This document shows positions 46,891 through 55,051 of a stretch of DNA of 64,000 nt, one piece after another. Made by a program: the position numbers and the translations under genes. The notes beneath the pieces were generated by a model. The model was given only the letters and a program-made list of their open reading frames with translations. It did not search any database and was not told where the DNA came from. Within the stretch, counting starts at the first letter, position 1; the number at the start of each line of letters is the position of its first letter. Origin of the DNA: Paenibacillus hemerocallicola. Lineage in GTDB: Bacteria > Bacillota > Bacilli > Paenibacillales > NBRC-103111. Location: assembly GCF_006265175.1 (NCBI RefSeq), contig NZ_VDCQ01000009.1:119402-183401 (forward strand). The letters run 5' to 3'.

Positions 46891-46948
46891 TTATAATTAT
46901 TATAATTTAAAATGGGCGAAAGTCAATACTTAATTATAATTATTCTAA
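46891..46948 (-). promoter_or_regulatory. PerR-controlled promoter of the redox operon
   Basis: Minus-strand promoter: -35 TTGACT (46921-46926), 16-bp spacer, -10 TATAAT (46899-46904). The -10 is embedded in a perfect PerR box TTATAATTATTATAA (46891-46905), identical to the Bacillus consensus. A second copy with one mismatch lies at 46934-46948, just upstream of the -35. Peroxide should derepress the operon. Confidence 0.88.
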
Positions 46949-47110
46949 ATAGAGGAAAGACCTTCGATTACCGGCATGACTTGCTCCGCTATTTCCAAAA
47001 CTACGTCGGCACGTTCCGCAAGCGTAAAGACTGCTATCCTTCATTGATCCTGCTCCTTACGGAGAAGACGTTCCTTCTTTAATGTTGGTCGCATAGATAC
47101 GAAACGTCAC
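46949..47110. other. Gap with a possible gene remnant
   Basis: About 160 bp upstream of the PerR promoter. The minus strand encodes a short protein-like stretch (VFTLAERADVVLEIAEQVMPVIEG) without a start in frame, possibly the tail of a lost gene. A 34-codon frame with a good AAGGAG site overlaps it in another frame. Neither is convincing. Confidence 0.25.
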
Positions 47111-47117
47111 ATTTTCA

Positions 47118-47153
47118 TTGGCAATCGCCTGATTATGTGATACAATACGTATC
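47118..47153 (+). promoter_or_regulatory. Promoter with XRE-type operator over the -10
   Basis: -35 TTGGCA (47118-47123), exactly 17-bp spacer, -10 TACAAT (47141-47146). The exact palindrome GATACAATACGTATC (47139-47153) covers the -10. It drives the 68-aa gene. Confidence 0.75.
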
Positions 47154-47207
47154 ATATAGCAAGTGCTCCAGTACAACAATACGCACAACGATAAGGAGGA
47201 ATCCCTT

Positions 47208-47414
47208 ATGCCCAGGAAACGGATCTACACGGACGAGGAGCGGCAAAATCGGCATCGCGAAGCAAGCCGGAAATACCGGGAAGCGAACCTGGAGAAAGTC
47301 ACCGCCTACAACAAACAGTGGAAGGTCGATAATTGGGAATATTACCGCGAATACAACCGCGAATATTTGCGGCGCTGGCGCCAGAGCAAGAAGATGGGCC
47401 GCGTAACAAGCTAG
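47208..47414 (+). CDS. 68-aa basic protein, phage-like
   Basis: Starts at ATG 47208 after AAGGAGG; MPRKRIYTDEERQNRHREASRKYREAN then W/Y/R-rich helices (NWEYYREYNREYLRRWRQ). Very rich in Arg, Tyr and Glu; resembles small proteins of phages and mobile elements that carry ERRRxRxREAxRRYREAN-type helices. Function unknown; charge suggests nucleic-acid binding. It is 9 kb from the XRE gene but carries the same operator, and is followed by a terminator. Confidence 0.75.
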   Translation: MPRKRIYTDEERQNRHREASRKYREANLEKVTAYNKQWKVDNWEYYREYNREYLRRWRQSKKMGRVTS

Positions 47415-47443
47415 CGTTCGCCGGCGCAGCCCCGAATTCGAAT

Positions 47444-47495
47444 AAGCCTGCACGTCCCTTATGTCTCTTCGAGAGCAAAGGGAATGTGCAGGCTT
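47444..47495. terminator. Terminator between the 68-aa gene and the sugar isomerase gene
   Basis: Ten-bp perfect outer arms AAGCCTGCAC/GTGCAGGCTT (47444-47453/47486-47495) and inner pairing TCCCTT/AAGGGA. Located between convergent genes. Confidence 0.8.
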
Positions 47496-47562
47496 CTTGC
47501 ATCACTTACTAGTCATCGGACCGGAACTCGACCAGAGACGCAAAGTTTCGTCTGCGTCTTCG

Positions 47563-48390
47563 TTATTGCATGCCCGTCGAAGCATTAGGCATCCATCCGG
47601 CGTTCCGCAGCTCGGCGACGGAGGCTTTGACGCACTGTTCTCCGTCCTGACCGAAATATTCGAACGAAATGAATCCTTCATAGCCATTCGAGTACAGCGA
47701 TTGGCAGATGCTGACGTTATCCACGTCGCCGTCGAATACCGAGGTCGGCTTGCGCGTCTCCGGCGAGTCGAGATTCCAGAAATAGCTTTTCATATGCACA
47801 TGGTCCGTATAAGCGTACAAAGCTTCCAGCGCCTCGAGTTGGTCGACGCGGTCCAAGTACAGGTTGAACCCGTCGAAGATCATGCGCAGCCGCGGATGGT
47901 CCGCTTCCCGAAATATGCGGCGGATCGGCTCGATTTGGTCGGCGAACGTGTTGTTGTGCAGCTCCAGCCCGAGGTTCACTCCATACCGGTCGGCAATGGC
48001 GAGCGCCTTCTTGAGCCGTTCCATCGCTTCCGCCCACAGCTCGTCCGGCGTCTCCCGCGAAGGCAAATGGCCGAAAAAAATCCGGACGAGAGGACTGCCG
48101 AACCGAACGGCGTATTGCGCCGCTTTCTCCACGATCGCCAAGCATGCTTCGGTCGTTTCGTCGCTCTTCGAGAAGGACACATACGGACTGATCGCCGGCA
48201 CCCGGATCCCCGCACCCTGTATGCCCTCGATCAATCCGTCAATCGATCCGTTGCGTTCGGCGTATTCGTCGATATGCCCCGTCCACAGCTCGATGCCGTC
48301 CAGCCCCAGATCGCGCACCCGCTCCAATACATATTCCACCGGCTTGTCCCGGTTGCCCGTCGAGCAAAGACTCCATTTCAACGTCAGCAT
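47563..48390 (-). CDS. Sugar phosphate isomerase/epimerase (TIM barrel, AP-endonuclease-2 fold)
   Basis: 275-aa protein of the xylose-isomerase-like TIM barrel family: LGLDGIELWTGHID, VPAISPYVSFS, NLGLELHNNTFAD with the metal-binding Glu and His, MIFDGFNLYL, and DHVHMKSY near the end. Such enzymes work on keto sugars or inosose with a divalent metal. It is 18 bp downstream of a Gfo/Idh/MocA dehydrogenase, a common pairing in catabolism of inositols or unusual sugars. Confidence 0.85.
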   Translation of the reverse strand: MLTLKWSLCSTGNRDKPVEYVLERVRDLGLDGIELWTGHIDEYAERNGSIDGLIEGIQGAGIRVPAISPYVSFSKSDETTEACLAIVEKAAQYAVRFGSPLVRIFFGHLPSRETPDELWAEAMERLKKALAIADRYGVNLGLELHNNTFADQIEPIRRIFREADHPRLRMIFDGFNLYLDRVDQLEALEALYAYTDHVHMKSYFWNLDSPETRKPTSVFDGDVDNVSICQSLYSNGYEGFISFEYFGQDGEQCVKASVAELRNAGWMPNASTGMQ

Positions 48391-48408
48391 CCTCCTAAGA
48401 TCGCGCTG

Positions 48409-49383
48409 TTACACGCGTTGTTCCGCGCCGGTTTCGCTCGAACGGTACATCGATTCGACGACGGCTACGACGCTGCGGGAATATTCCATCGACGAGCTCG
48501 GCTCGACGCCGTCCTCGATGTACCGGATTAGATCGCGGTACTGCAGCACGAACGGCGGAGCCTCTTTGCTCACGGGCACCTCGACATACTTGCCGTCCTC
48601 GCTGATCCACAAGCCCTGGCTGGTCGCCAGCTTCAGCATCCCGCCGGTAAAAATCAGCTCCGTTTCGTTGCGCGGGACGACGGTGTACCCGGATTGGGAG
48701 ATCGTCGCGGGTATTCCGCTCTCGGTGCGCAGCCAGGCGATTCCGCTGCCCTCGATGTCTCCTTTTGTCCCGTAATGACTGACCGACGCTTTCACTTGCG
48801 CGATGCGGCTTCCCGTCAGCCATTGGATTTTGTCGACCGAGTGGGAGCCCAGATTCATGAAAATGCCTCCGCCCGCCTTCGCCTTCTCGAAAAACCAGGC
48901 CGGACGCGTATCGCGGTAGTACGGCACATGGCGCACATCGTTGATCATGACCAGCGTGCCGAGCGTACCCGCCTCGATGATCGCCTTGGCGGCCCGGTTG
49001 TGGGCGATATAATGCTGCGTATGGCCGACCATCAGCCTGACTCCGGCGATGCGCACCGCTTCGATAATTTCGTCGCATTCGGCTGCGTTCAGCGCCATCG
49101 GCTTCTCCAGCATCACATGGCAGCCGCGGGCGGCTGCGAATAACGAGGCTTCCTTATGCAGAAAATGCGGCAGCGTGACGACCGCGATGTCCGGCTTCTC
49201 CCGCTCGATCATTTCCTTGTAGTCGGTATAAGCCGAAATACCGTATTCGGCAGCCACGGAATCGGCCCTTTCCCGCGAAATATCGGCCAAAGCGACCGCC
49301 GTCAATCGTTCCATCCGCCGAAGCGCTTCCAAATGGGAGACGGCAATGCCGCCGGCCCCTACGATTGCCACTTTGTATGCCAC
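48409..49383 (-). CDS. Gfo/Idh/MocA family sugar dehydrogenase
   Basis: 324-aa NAD(P)-dependent oxidoreductase. Rossmann motif VAIVGAGGIAVSHLEAL, the EKPMALNAAECDE motif with catalytic lysine, and FMNLGSHSVDKIQWL with the active-site Asp/His. Start is GTG at 49383 with GGAGG 7 nt upstream; the upstream in-frame ATG has no ribosome site and is outside homology. Substrate not predictable. Promoter TTGCTG-N18-TATAAT lies at 49473-49502. Confidence 0.88.
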   Translation of the reverse strand: MAYKVAIVGAGGIAVSHLEALRRMERLTAVALADISRERADSVAAEYGISAYTDYKEMIEREKPDIAVVTLPHFLHKEASLFAAARGCHVMLEKPMALNAAECDEIIEAVRIAGVRLMVGHTQHYIAHNRAAKAIIEAGTLGTLVMINDVRHVPYYRDTRPAWFFEKAKAGGGIFMNLGSHSVDKIQWLTGSRIAQVKASVSHYGTKGDIEGSGIAWLRTESGIPATISQSGYTVVPRNETELIFTGGMLKLATSQGLWISEDGKYVEVPVSKEAPPFVLQYRDLIRYIEDGVEPSSSMEYSRSVVAVVESMYRSSETGAEQRV

Positions 49384-49472
49384 TGGATTCCCTCCGTTAT
49401 GCGCTCGTCGCCGCCAAAAAAGGTCTCCCGGCAGCGAGTGGGAGACCGTGCTTGCGAGCGCTTGATTCATAT

Positions 49473-49502
49473 ATTATAAAGCAACCGCTTTCGGCTCAGC
49501 AA
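49473..49502 (-). promoter_or_regulatory. Promoter of the sugar dehydrogenase-isomerase operon
   Basis: Minus strand: -35 TTGCTG (49497-49502), 18-bp spacer, -10 TATAAT (49473-49478). About 90 bp before the GTG start. Confidence 0.5.
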
Positions 49503-49548
49503 CAACGCGGGATGTCTTTATGTCGTCCAAATGATCGGCCGTAATGAG

Positions 49549-49584
49549 GACCGCCCCGACGGCACGAATGCGATCGGGGCGGTC
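49549..49584. repeat. Hairpin in gap before the kinase remnant
   Basis: Perfect 9-bp arms GACCGCCCC/GGGGCGGTC. No T run on either strand; it may be the terminator of the former kinase gene. Confidence 0.45.
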
Positions 49585-49592
49585 ATTGGCTG

Positions 49593-49681
49593 CTATACGA
49601 ACAATCCGGAGAGCGCCGGGTACGGCTTGACGTATTTGGCATACTTGCGCTCATACGTTTTCCGGTTCGCCTCGAGCGGGC
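49593..49681 (-). pseudogene. C-terminal remnant of an FGGY-type sugar kinase
   Basis: Directly after the stop of the next gene, the minus strand reads LEANRKTYERKYAKYVKPYP then ALSGLFV and a stop. This pattern (Y-x3-Y-x2-Y-x3-YPAL) is how many FGGY kinases such as xylulokinase end. Only about 29 codons remain, without start. Suggests the region once held a fuller sugar-use operon. Family call is tentative. Confidence 0.4.
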
Positions 49682-50563
49682 TTATCCTATAAACTTCTCA
49701 TAGACATCGAGCGCTTTCTCGAGCGTCGCCTCTCCGGCCAGCGTAACTTGACGCATGCGGGCCGTCTTCTTGTCTCCGGGAGCAAGGTCGCTGCCGAACA
49801 AGGTGAAATAGAGCGCATTATGTTTGCGGATACTGTCGTTCTCCTCCGGGCTGGAGTAGGTTACGCCGATTGCCCCGCATTCCGCAGGATCGGCCATCTG
49901 GACGACATGCAGGTCGCCCGTGCCCATGATCGCGACGGCTCTTCCGTAAAAAGGCCCGGTGACGAAAGGAGCTATCGGCAGCCCCGTCTTCTCGTTCAAC
50001 CAGCGTCCGTCCAGCCGGGTATGCCCCGCTTCGTTGTCGCGCGGCAAATATACGTAATGGCCTTTGATCAAAGGATGGTCCTCCACCTTGTGCAGCAGCA
50101 TGTCGGCGGAATCGGTCCGGGCCGGCCACTTCGGTATGATCGCATAAGGCTCCATCGCGAAATCGAAATAGGACGATATCGTAATTTCATACTTGGACAT
50201 CGCTTTTACCGCTTCAATGGAAACCGTCAAGTCTATCGTTTCTTCGTCGACGATTTCGTAAACCGCTTCCACGCGGCACGGATTGACCTCCGTCGGTTCC
50301 CACTCCAGCACGATTCCCCGCTCGGATTGGGACTTGACGCGAATCGGCTCGTATCGGGCGATTCCTTGAAGCCTTCGATCGAACATGATCCGGTATAAGT
50401 TCAAAGCGAAATAAGGCTCGCGGACGAGATCGAAGCCGACCTCCGGTCTCCGGAGCGAGGCCAGTCCATGCCTTTCCTTGTCTGCGCCGAGAACGATGTC
50501 CGTCTCCCCCGCCCGGTACGGGAATCGAATAGGTTTGATTGCGGACTGCTGGTCGTTTGCCAT
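49682..50563 (-). CDS. Beta-sandwich protein, mutarotase-like (unknown function)
   Basis: 293 aa, no signal peptide. The alternating strands, FPYRAGETDIVLG near the start, central IDLTVSIEAVKAMSKYEITISSYFDF and late FYGRAVAIMGTGDLHVVQMADP recall galactose-mutarotase-type beta-sandwiches found in sugar-degrading operons, but I cannot name a family. AGGATG ribosome site 9 nt before ATG. It stands between two gene remnants, so it may be a survivor of a partly deleted operon. Confidence 0.65.
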   Translation of the reverse strand: MANDQQSAIKPIRFPYRAGETDIVLGADKERHGLASLRRPEVGFDLVREPYFALNLYRIMFDRRLQGIARYEPIRVKSQSERGIVLEWEPTEVNPCRVEAVYEIVDEETIDLTVSIEAVKAMSKYEITISSYFDFAMEPYAIIPKWPARTDSADMLLHKVEDHPLIKGHYVYLPRDNEAGHTRLDGRWLNEKTGLPIAPFVTGPFYGRAVAIMGTGDLHVVQMADPAECGAIGVTYSSPEENDSIRKHNALYFTLFGSDLAPGDKKTARMRQVTLAGEATLEKALDVYEKFIG

Positions 50564-50609
50564 AGTTATTCCATCCTTTTCTTCCTTGTTGGATTATGGG
50601 CCGCTGCGC

Positions 50610-50757
50610 TATAAAGCGCGCGACAGCAAGCGGACGAAGTCGTCGTCGCGGTACAGCACGCTTTGACCGTCCAGACGCACGGTTTCGTTGCCGTCGCAAT
50701 ATTTGCGATCCGCCATATCCGTACTCATGTACCGGATCTGCAAGGTAAAACGGACGC
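50610..50757 (-). pseudogene. C-terminal gene remnant upstream of the mutarotase-like gene
   Basis: The minus strand reads RFTLQIRYMSTDMADRKYC, then DGNETVRLDGQSVLYRDDDF and VRLLSRAL before a stop: a protein-like C-terminus with no start of its own. Its 5' side stops where the TTCCGTTAT repeat array begins (50757 on). No family assigned. It lies 46 bp upstream of the mutarotase-like gene. Confidence 0.45.
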
Positions 50758-50945
50758 AATACCGGAAATGGCTTCCGTTATATCAAGCCGATCGGATAGA
50801 GCTCCGGAAATAGCGGAACAAACTTCCGCTACCCCGATCGATACCGGCGGAAGCCGGCAATATTCCGCGACATAACGGCACGGTGTTCCGTTATTTTATC
50901 GGAACGGGGCAAATTTCCCGGAATAACGGAATCAAGTTCCGTTAG
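50757..50945. repeat. Array of TTCCG(C/T)TA/TAGCGGAA palindromic units
   Basis: Six or more units within 190 bp: CTTCCGTTAT (50769), GAAATAGCGGAAC (50807), ACTTCCGCTAC (50822), TATTCCGCGACATAACGG (50859), GTTCCGTTATTT (50885), GGAATAACGGAAtcaagTTCCGTTA (50918-50944). The last unit overlaps the stop of recQ, so the repeat forms the 3' end of the gene. Same family as arrays at 1.75 kb and 53.75 kb. Confidence 0.7.
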
Positions 50946-52731
50946 CGTGCTCCCCGATCAAATCGAGAAACGCGCGGCCGTACTTGTCGAACTTATGCTT
51001 GCCGATCCCTTTGACCGACAGCATCTCGGCTTCGGTTCGGGGCAGGATGACGCACAGCTCCCTCAGCGTGGCGTCGTGGAATATCGTGAACGGCGGCACC
51101 CGCTCCCGTTCCGCGAACGTTTTGCGCAGCTGCCGCAGCTTCTCGAACAACGCCTCGTCTCCGGCGTCGACGGACCGGGCTACGCTGCGGGCGGCCGGAG
51201 CAACCCGCTGGAACACTTGCTCCTTGCCTTCCAGCACCGTCTTCGCCTCCGCGGTCAGCGTCAGCACCGGGTACTGGCTGTCGGTAAGCTTCATATACCC
51301 GTCCGCTACGAGCACGTTGATCAGGTTGACGATATCCTTTTCCTTGCGACTGCTCATCGCTCCGTAGGTAGACAGCCGCTCGAACCCGAACTGGCGCACC
51401 TTGGCGTCGTTCGCGCCCCTCAGCACTTTGGCCGTCATCGTGATGCCGAACCGCTGCTTCATGCGGGCTACGCATGAGAAAACCTTTTGCGCGTCCAGCG
51501 TCACGTCGGCCACCTCGCGGTCGTCGGTGCAGCAGCTGCAGCGGCCGCAGGCTTGACCCTCCGGATCGCCGAAATAGCGTACGATGTACCGCTGCAAGCA
51601 TTCGGTCGTATGGCAATATTCGACCATCCCGTGCAGGTTGCCGTACTCGATCGTTTTCCGCTCCTCGTCGCTTTCGCCTTGCTCGATGAGAAATTTCTGC
51701 GTCATGACGTCCTGCGGCGCATACAGCAGGATGCATTCCCCCGGCTCGCCGTCGCGTCCGGCCCGGCCCGCTTCCTGGTAGTACGACTCTACGTTTTTCG
51801 TAATATTGTAATGGATGACGTATCGGACGTTCGATTTATCGATCCCCATGCCGAACGCGTTCGTCGCGACCATGACCTTCAGCTCGTCATAGAGGAAAAG
51901 CTCCTGATTGCGTGCCCGCTCCTCCTCGGCCAAGCCGGCGTGATAGCGCCCCGCCCGGATGCCCAGCTTCAGCAAATAGCTGCAGCATTCCTCCACCTCT
52001 CTGCGGGTAGAAGCGTATACGATGCCGCATTCGCCCGGGCGGCTGCGGACGTAATCCGCCAAATAGGCCTTCTTGTCGACGCCCTTCATGACGGAGAAGC
52101 TCAAGTTTTCCCGCGCATAGCCTGTCGTGACGCGGACCGGATCGTCCAGGCGAAGATGCCGGACGATATCTTCCTTCACTTTGTCCGTAGCCGTCGCGGT
52201 AAAAGCCGCGATAACCGGTCTCGGCCGGATCAAATTCAGCACGCGGCTGATCGACATGTAGCTCGGACGGAAATCGTGGCCCCATTGCGAGACGCAGTGC
52301 GCTTCGTCCACGGCCACGAACGGAATGTTCAGCTCGCCGAGAAACCTGGTGAACCTCTCCGATTCCAGCCGCTCGGGCGCCACGTACACGAGCTTGAAAT
52401 TGCCGTCCGCTATTTCCCGGAAGCGCGTATTCAACTGTTGCGCTGTCAGCGTGCTGTTGATGAAGGTCGTGGGAATACCGGCCTGGTTGAGCGCATCGAC
52501 CTGATCCTTCATCAGCGAGATGAGCGGCGAGACGACGAGCGTAATGCCGTCCATCGCGGCTGCCGGCACTTGATAACAGATCGATTTTCCCGCACCGGTG
52601 GGCATGACCCCGATCGCGTCGCGGCCGTCCATAATGCCTGCGATCAGCTCCTCCTGCCCTTTCCTGAAACTGTCGTAACCGAATACCGTCTTCAGAATCG
52701 CTCTTGCTTTTTGTTGTGCTTGCGCCGGCAC
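50932..52731 (-). CDS. recQ: ATP-dependent DNA helicase RecQ
   Basis: 599-aa 3'-5' helicase acting in recombination and replication restart. Order: helicase core with Walker A MPTGAGKSICYQ, VAVDEAHCVSQWGHDFRPSY (DEAH), FTATAT, VATNAFGMGIDKSNVRYVIH and QEAGRAGRDG; RecQ zinc domain with cysteines in CLQRYI...CGRCSCC; winged helix; C-terminal HRDC domain (FEKLRQLRKTFAERERVPPFTIFHD). Start is GTG at 52731 with GGAGG 8 nt upstream; the upstream ATG is unsupported. The stop codon is inside an intergenic repeat. Confidence 0.96.
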   Translation of the reverse strand: MPAQAQQKARAILKTVFGYDSFRKGQEELIAGIMDGRDAIGVMPTGAGKSICYQVPAAAMDGITLVVSPLISLMKDQVDALNQAGIPTTFINSTLTAQQLNTRFREIADGNFKLVYVAPERLESERFTRFLGELNIPFVAVDEAHCVSQWGHDFRPSYMSISRVLNLIRPRPVIAAFTATATDKVKEDIVRHLRLDDPVRVTTGYARENLSFSVMKGVDKKAYLADYVRSRPGECGIVYASTRREVEECCSYLLKLGIRAGRYHAGLAEEERARNQELFLYDELKVMVATNAFGMGIDKSNVRYVIHYNITKNVESYYQEAGRAGRDGEPGECILLYAPQDVMTQKFLIEQGESDEERKTIEYGNLHGMVEYCHTTECLQRYIVRYFGDPEGQACGRCSCCTDDREVADVTLDAQKVFSCVARMKQRFGITMTAKVLRGANDAKVRQFGFERLSTYGAMSSRKEKDIVNLINVLVADGYMKLTDSQYPVLTLTAEAKTVLEGKEQVFQRVAPAARSVARSVDAGDEALFEKLRQLRKTFAERERVPPFTIFHDATLRELCVILPRTEAEMLSVKGIGKHKFDKYGRAFLDLIGEHANGT

Positions 52732-52773
52732 CTTGATTTCCCTCCACTTTCTTGTTGGAATCCCAAATTCCAC

Positions 52774-53246
52774 TATACCACAGCAGCGGTGTGCCCAACA
52801 CCGTGCCAGCCATCGACTTTTCCGGCTTAGCCGGGTTCAGGGTCGGGCATGCGCCTTGTCCGGCGGTTATTCTTCGCTTTTTGGGCAATTTCGAAGAATA
52901 GGGAGGGAAGACCGATGAATCGACCTCCATCGGGAAACAAAGGGGAGTAAGTACAGCGATGGAGGAAGCCGGTAACCGACTTTCCCGTGAAAGTCTCTGC
53001 GGTTTGGATGCCGTGGATGCCGTGATACGTTGTCGGCAACAACCCGGTACGTTCCTCCGCTCAAACATTCGGTAAAATGCGGCGTTGTAGCATTGCCGAC
53101 TTCCTCGGCAACGCGCTCGACAGACAGCTCGGTTTACCTGGGGACAACGGCATGTATAAGGATAGTACTCTTCCGCCAAATCATACCGGATGGGGCAGGA
53201 GCGCTCAACAGCTACAATTGCGGCTTGATCGATCGGGTACCGTATA
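52774..53246. other. Non-coding gap upstream of recQ
   Basis: Holds the recQ promoter region by position, but I could not identify it. The longer open frames in this stretch overlap each other in different frames and have no ribosome sites. No known element seen. Confidence 0.4.
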
Positions 53247-53703
53247 GGACGTTCCACTTAGGGCTGCCCGCTCAGGCGGTCCGTTTAGGGCGGTCCGTTT
53301 AGGGCGGTCCGCTCAGGGCGGTCCGTTTAGGGCGGTCCGCTCAGGGCGGTCCGTTTAGGGCTGCCCGCTCAGGGCGGTCCGCTCAGGGCGGTCCGCTCAG
53401 GGTGGTCCGCTCAGGGCGGTCCGTTTAGGCGGTCCGTTTAGGGCGGTCCGCTCAGGCGGTCCGTTTAGGACGGTCCGTTTAGGGCGGTCCGCTCAGGGCG
53501 GTCCGGTTAGGGCGGCCCGCTCAGGGCGGTCCGTTTAGGACGGCCCGCTCAGGGCGGTCCGTTTAGGGCGGTCCGTTTAGGGCGGTCCGTTTAGGGCGGT
53601 CCGTTAGGGCGGTCCGTTTAGGGCGGTCCGTTTAGGGCTGCCCGCTCAGGGCGGTCCGTTTAGGACGTTCCACTTAGGGCTGCCCGTTCAGGGCGGTCCG
53701 CTG
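53247..53703. repeat. 14-bp minisatellite, about 33 units
   Basis: Tandem array of GGGCGGTCCG followed by either TTTA or CTCA. About 33 units, some 13 bp long or with single changes (GGACGG, GGCTGCC). Both ends carry the same rare variant pair GGACGTTCCACTTA + GGGCTGCCCGCTCA (53247-53274) or ...GTTCA (53663-53690). Non-coding: the period is not a multiple of three, and stops or frame changes occur. Confidence 0.95.
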
Positions 53704-53734
53704 CGGTGGCGCTGCATGACGACGGTCTAACCAA

Positions 53735-53960
53735 GTAAGCGGAACAAAAAGTTCCGCTATTCCTTCGGAAAGCCGATAAAATGGGTGCAGAGGAAGGATT
53801 AGTTCCTTTATCGACAGAAACACGGCCGTTTGAAGGCCGTTTTGCTCGAATAGAGGAACTCATTGTTCCGTTTGTACCGTTTTTCGTGCTTCCCTCGGCA
53901 ATAGCGGAACTTATAGTTCCCTTCATTTGAAATAAAGGAAGCAATTGTTCCGCGCTGCCG
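53735..53960. repeat. Array of GGAAC-N5-GTTCC palindromes with AATAGCGG flanks
   Basis: Five units of about 50 bp. Two clear palindromes are AGCGGAACAAAAAGTTCCGCT (53740 on) and GAGGAACTCATTGTTCC (53853 on); the others are more worn (AGCGGAACTTATAGTTCC at 53906, AAAGGAAGCAATTGTTCC at 53934). An in-frame open frame over this array is an artefact of the repeat. Confidence 0.8.
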
Positions 53961-53990
53961 CAAGGGAGCAGCCTTTCGAGCGGTGTTCTC

Positions 53991-54640
53991 TATTAAGTCC
54001 CGCATCAGAGCTTATCCAGAAACTTCGCTCGAATTCCAGCGCTCATTACCGGGATCCGGTCTCTAGGAGACGGGCGGACCATAAGAAAAACGTCTAACGA
54101 CGTATTTGAAGGAGGAGCGACCGCGATTTAGAGGAAGTTTTTCTTGGTATACAATTTACTCTTTTCGTTTACAAGGACCGAAAATTTATAAATTCTATAA
54201 CGCTAAGGCAAGCTTCTGATCGAAGCCTTTTCGATGGAGTACATCCGAGCTTTTGAGGTTGCTTTTCCTGGTTCACAATTTCGCAGCCCGCTTTATCGAA
54301 GCATCGCTTTTAAGCTGTGTCGCTTTAGCGAACTTGAAATTTCTGAATCGATAAAAAATACCTTTTGAGGTTCCTCAACAGCTCAACAGGCTGACGGACA
54401 TCATTGTCCGTATCGTGTCGTGTCCGAAGCTTCTCGCTGCCGTCCACGCCAAATAGCCCCACGAAAGCGGGGCCTGCGTTGTGACGCTTATTCCAAAACC
54501 GCTCAACGAATCTGCATGGGCCGCTATCGGTAACAGCCACGTTCCGGGCTGCCTGTCAGAGCCCGCGCCAGCTCCGCTCCGAGGCGTTACGCCGTCGCCG
54601 GCTCTTTGGGGGACCGCCACTATCCCCTAGCGCTCCCCGA
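53991..54640. other. Non-coding stretch with an inverted repeat
   Basis: Contains a separated inverted repeat AAGAAAAAC/GTTTTTCTT (54083-54091/54137-54145) and two minus-strand open frames (54325-54620) without ribosome sites. I see no gene. The stretch likely consists of worn intergenic repeats. Confidence 0.35.
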
Positions 54641-54648
54641 TCCGCGGC

Positions 54649-55050
54649 TCAGCCTCCCTGTCCCCGCATCCGCCATTCGCTGCGCAGCATCTCCAGATCG
54701 TCGAGCAGCGCGCCGCGCACCTCTTCCTCGGCGACGAGCTTCGTCCGGCGCGTGTATTCGATCAGCCGGTCCAGCTCGGACACGATCTTCTCCCTTTTCC
54801 GTCTGCTCCATTTGGCGGCCTCGGCGCCTTCCGATCCGGACCCGGAACGCGCAAGCGAGCGCAGCTTCCGGTCGTACTTCTCCGTCCAGGACGCGGGTAT
54901 CCGGTTCGTCAGATGGATTTCCTCCAGCGCCTGATGCTTCCGGCCGATCATGCGGCGGACCGCCGCATGCGACAGCCACGAGAATGCGATCATCAGCCCT
55001 GCCATCACGGGCACAAACACAAGTAAGACGAGTCCCCATACGTACGTCAT
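54649..55050 (-). CDS. Small membrane-anchored protein at the end of the opp operon
   Basis: 133 aa: one N-terminal membrane helix (WGLVLLVFVPVMAGLMIAF), then a soluble, charged helical part with likely coiled coil (REKIVSELDRLIEYTRRTKL). Not recognised. Its ATG follows the oppF stop by one base (TGACATG), with GGGGGG upstream, so it is translated with the transporter. Perhaps an accessory factor of it. Confidence 0.65.
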   Translation of the reverse strand: MTYVWGLVLLVFVPVMAGLMIAFSWLSHAAVRRMIGRKHQALEEIHLTNRIPASWTEKYDRKLRSLARSGSGSEGAEAAKWSRRKREKIVSELDRLIEYTRRTKLVAEEEVRGALLDDLEMLRSEWRMRGQGG

Positions 55051-55051
55051 G

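Noticed and set aside
49384..49510. Catabolite (cre) box near the sugar dehydrogenase promoter
   Set aside because: TTGCGAGCGCTTGA matches the cre consensus only partly; not reported as a site.
53247..53703. CRISPR array
   Set aside because: Units are 14 bp with no unique spacers and no cas genes in the window.
53660..53944. Open frame across the palindrome array
   Set aside because: Produced by the repeats themselves; no ribosome site and no protein-like pattern.
54325..54620. Overlapping 71- and 81-aa minus-strand frames
   Set aside because: No start signals and no recognisable family; two frames overlap. Left as non-coding, though conserved repeats may underlie them.
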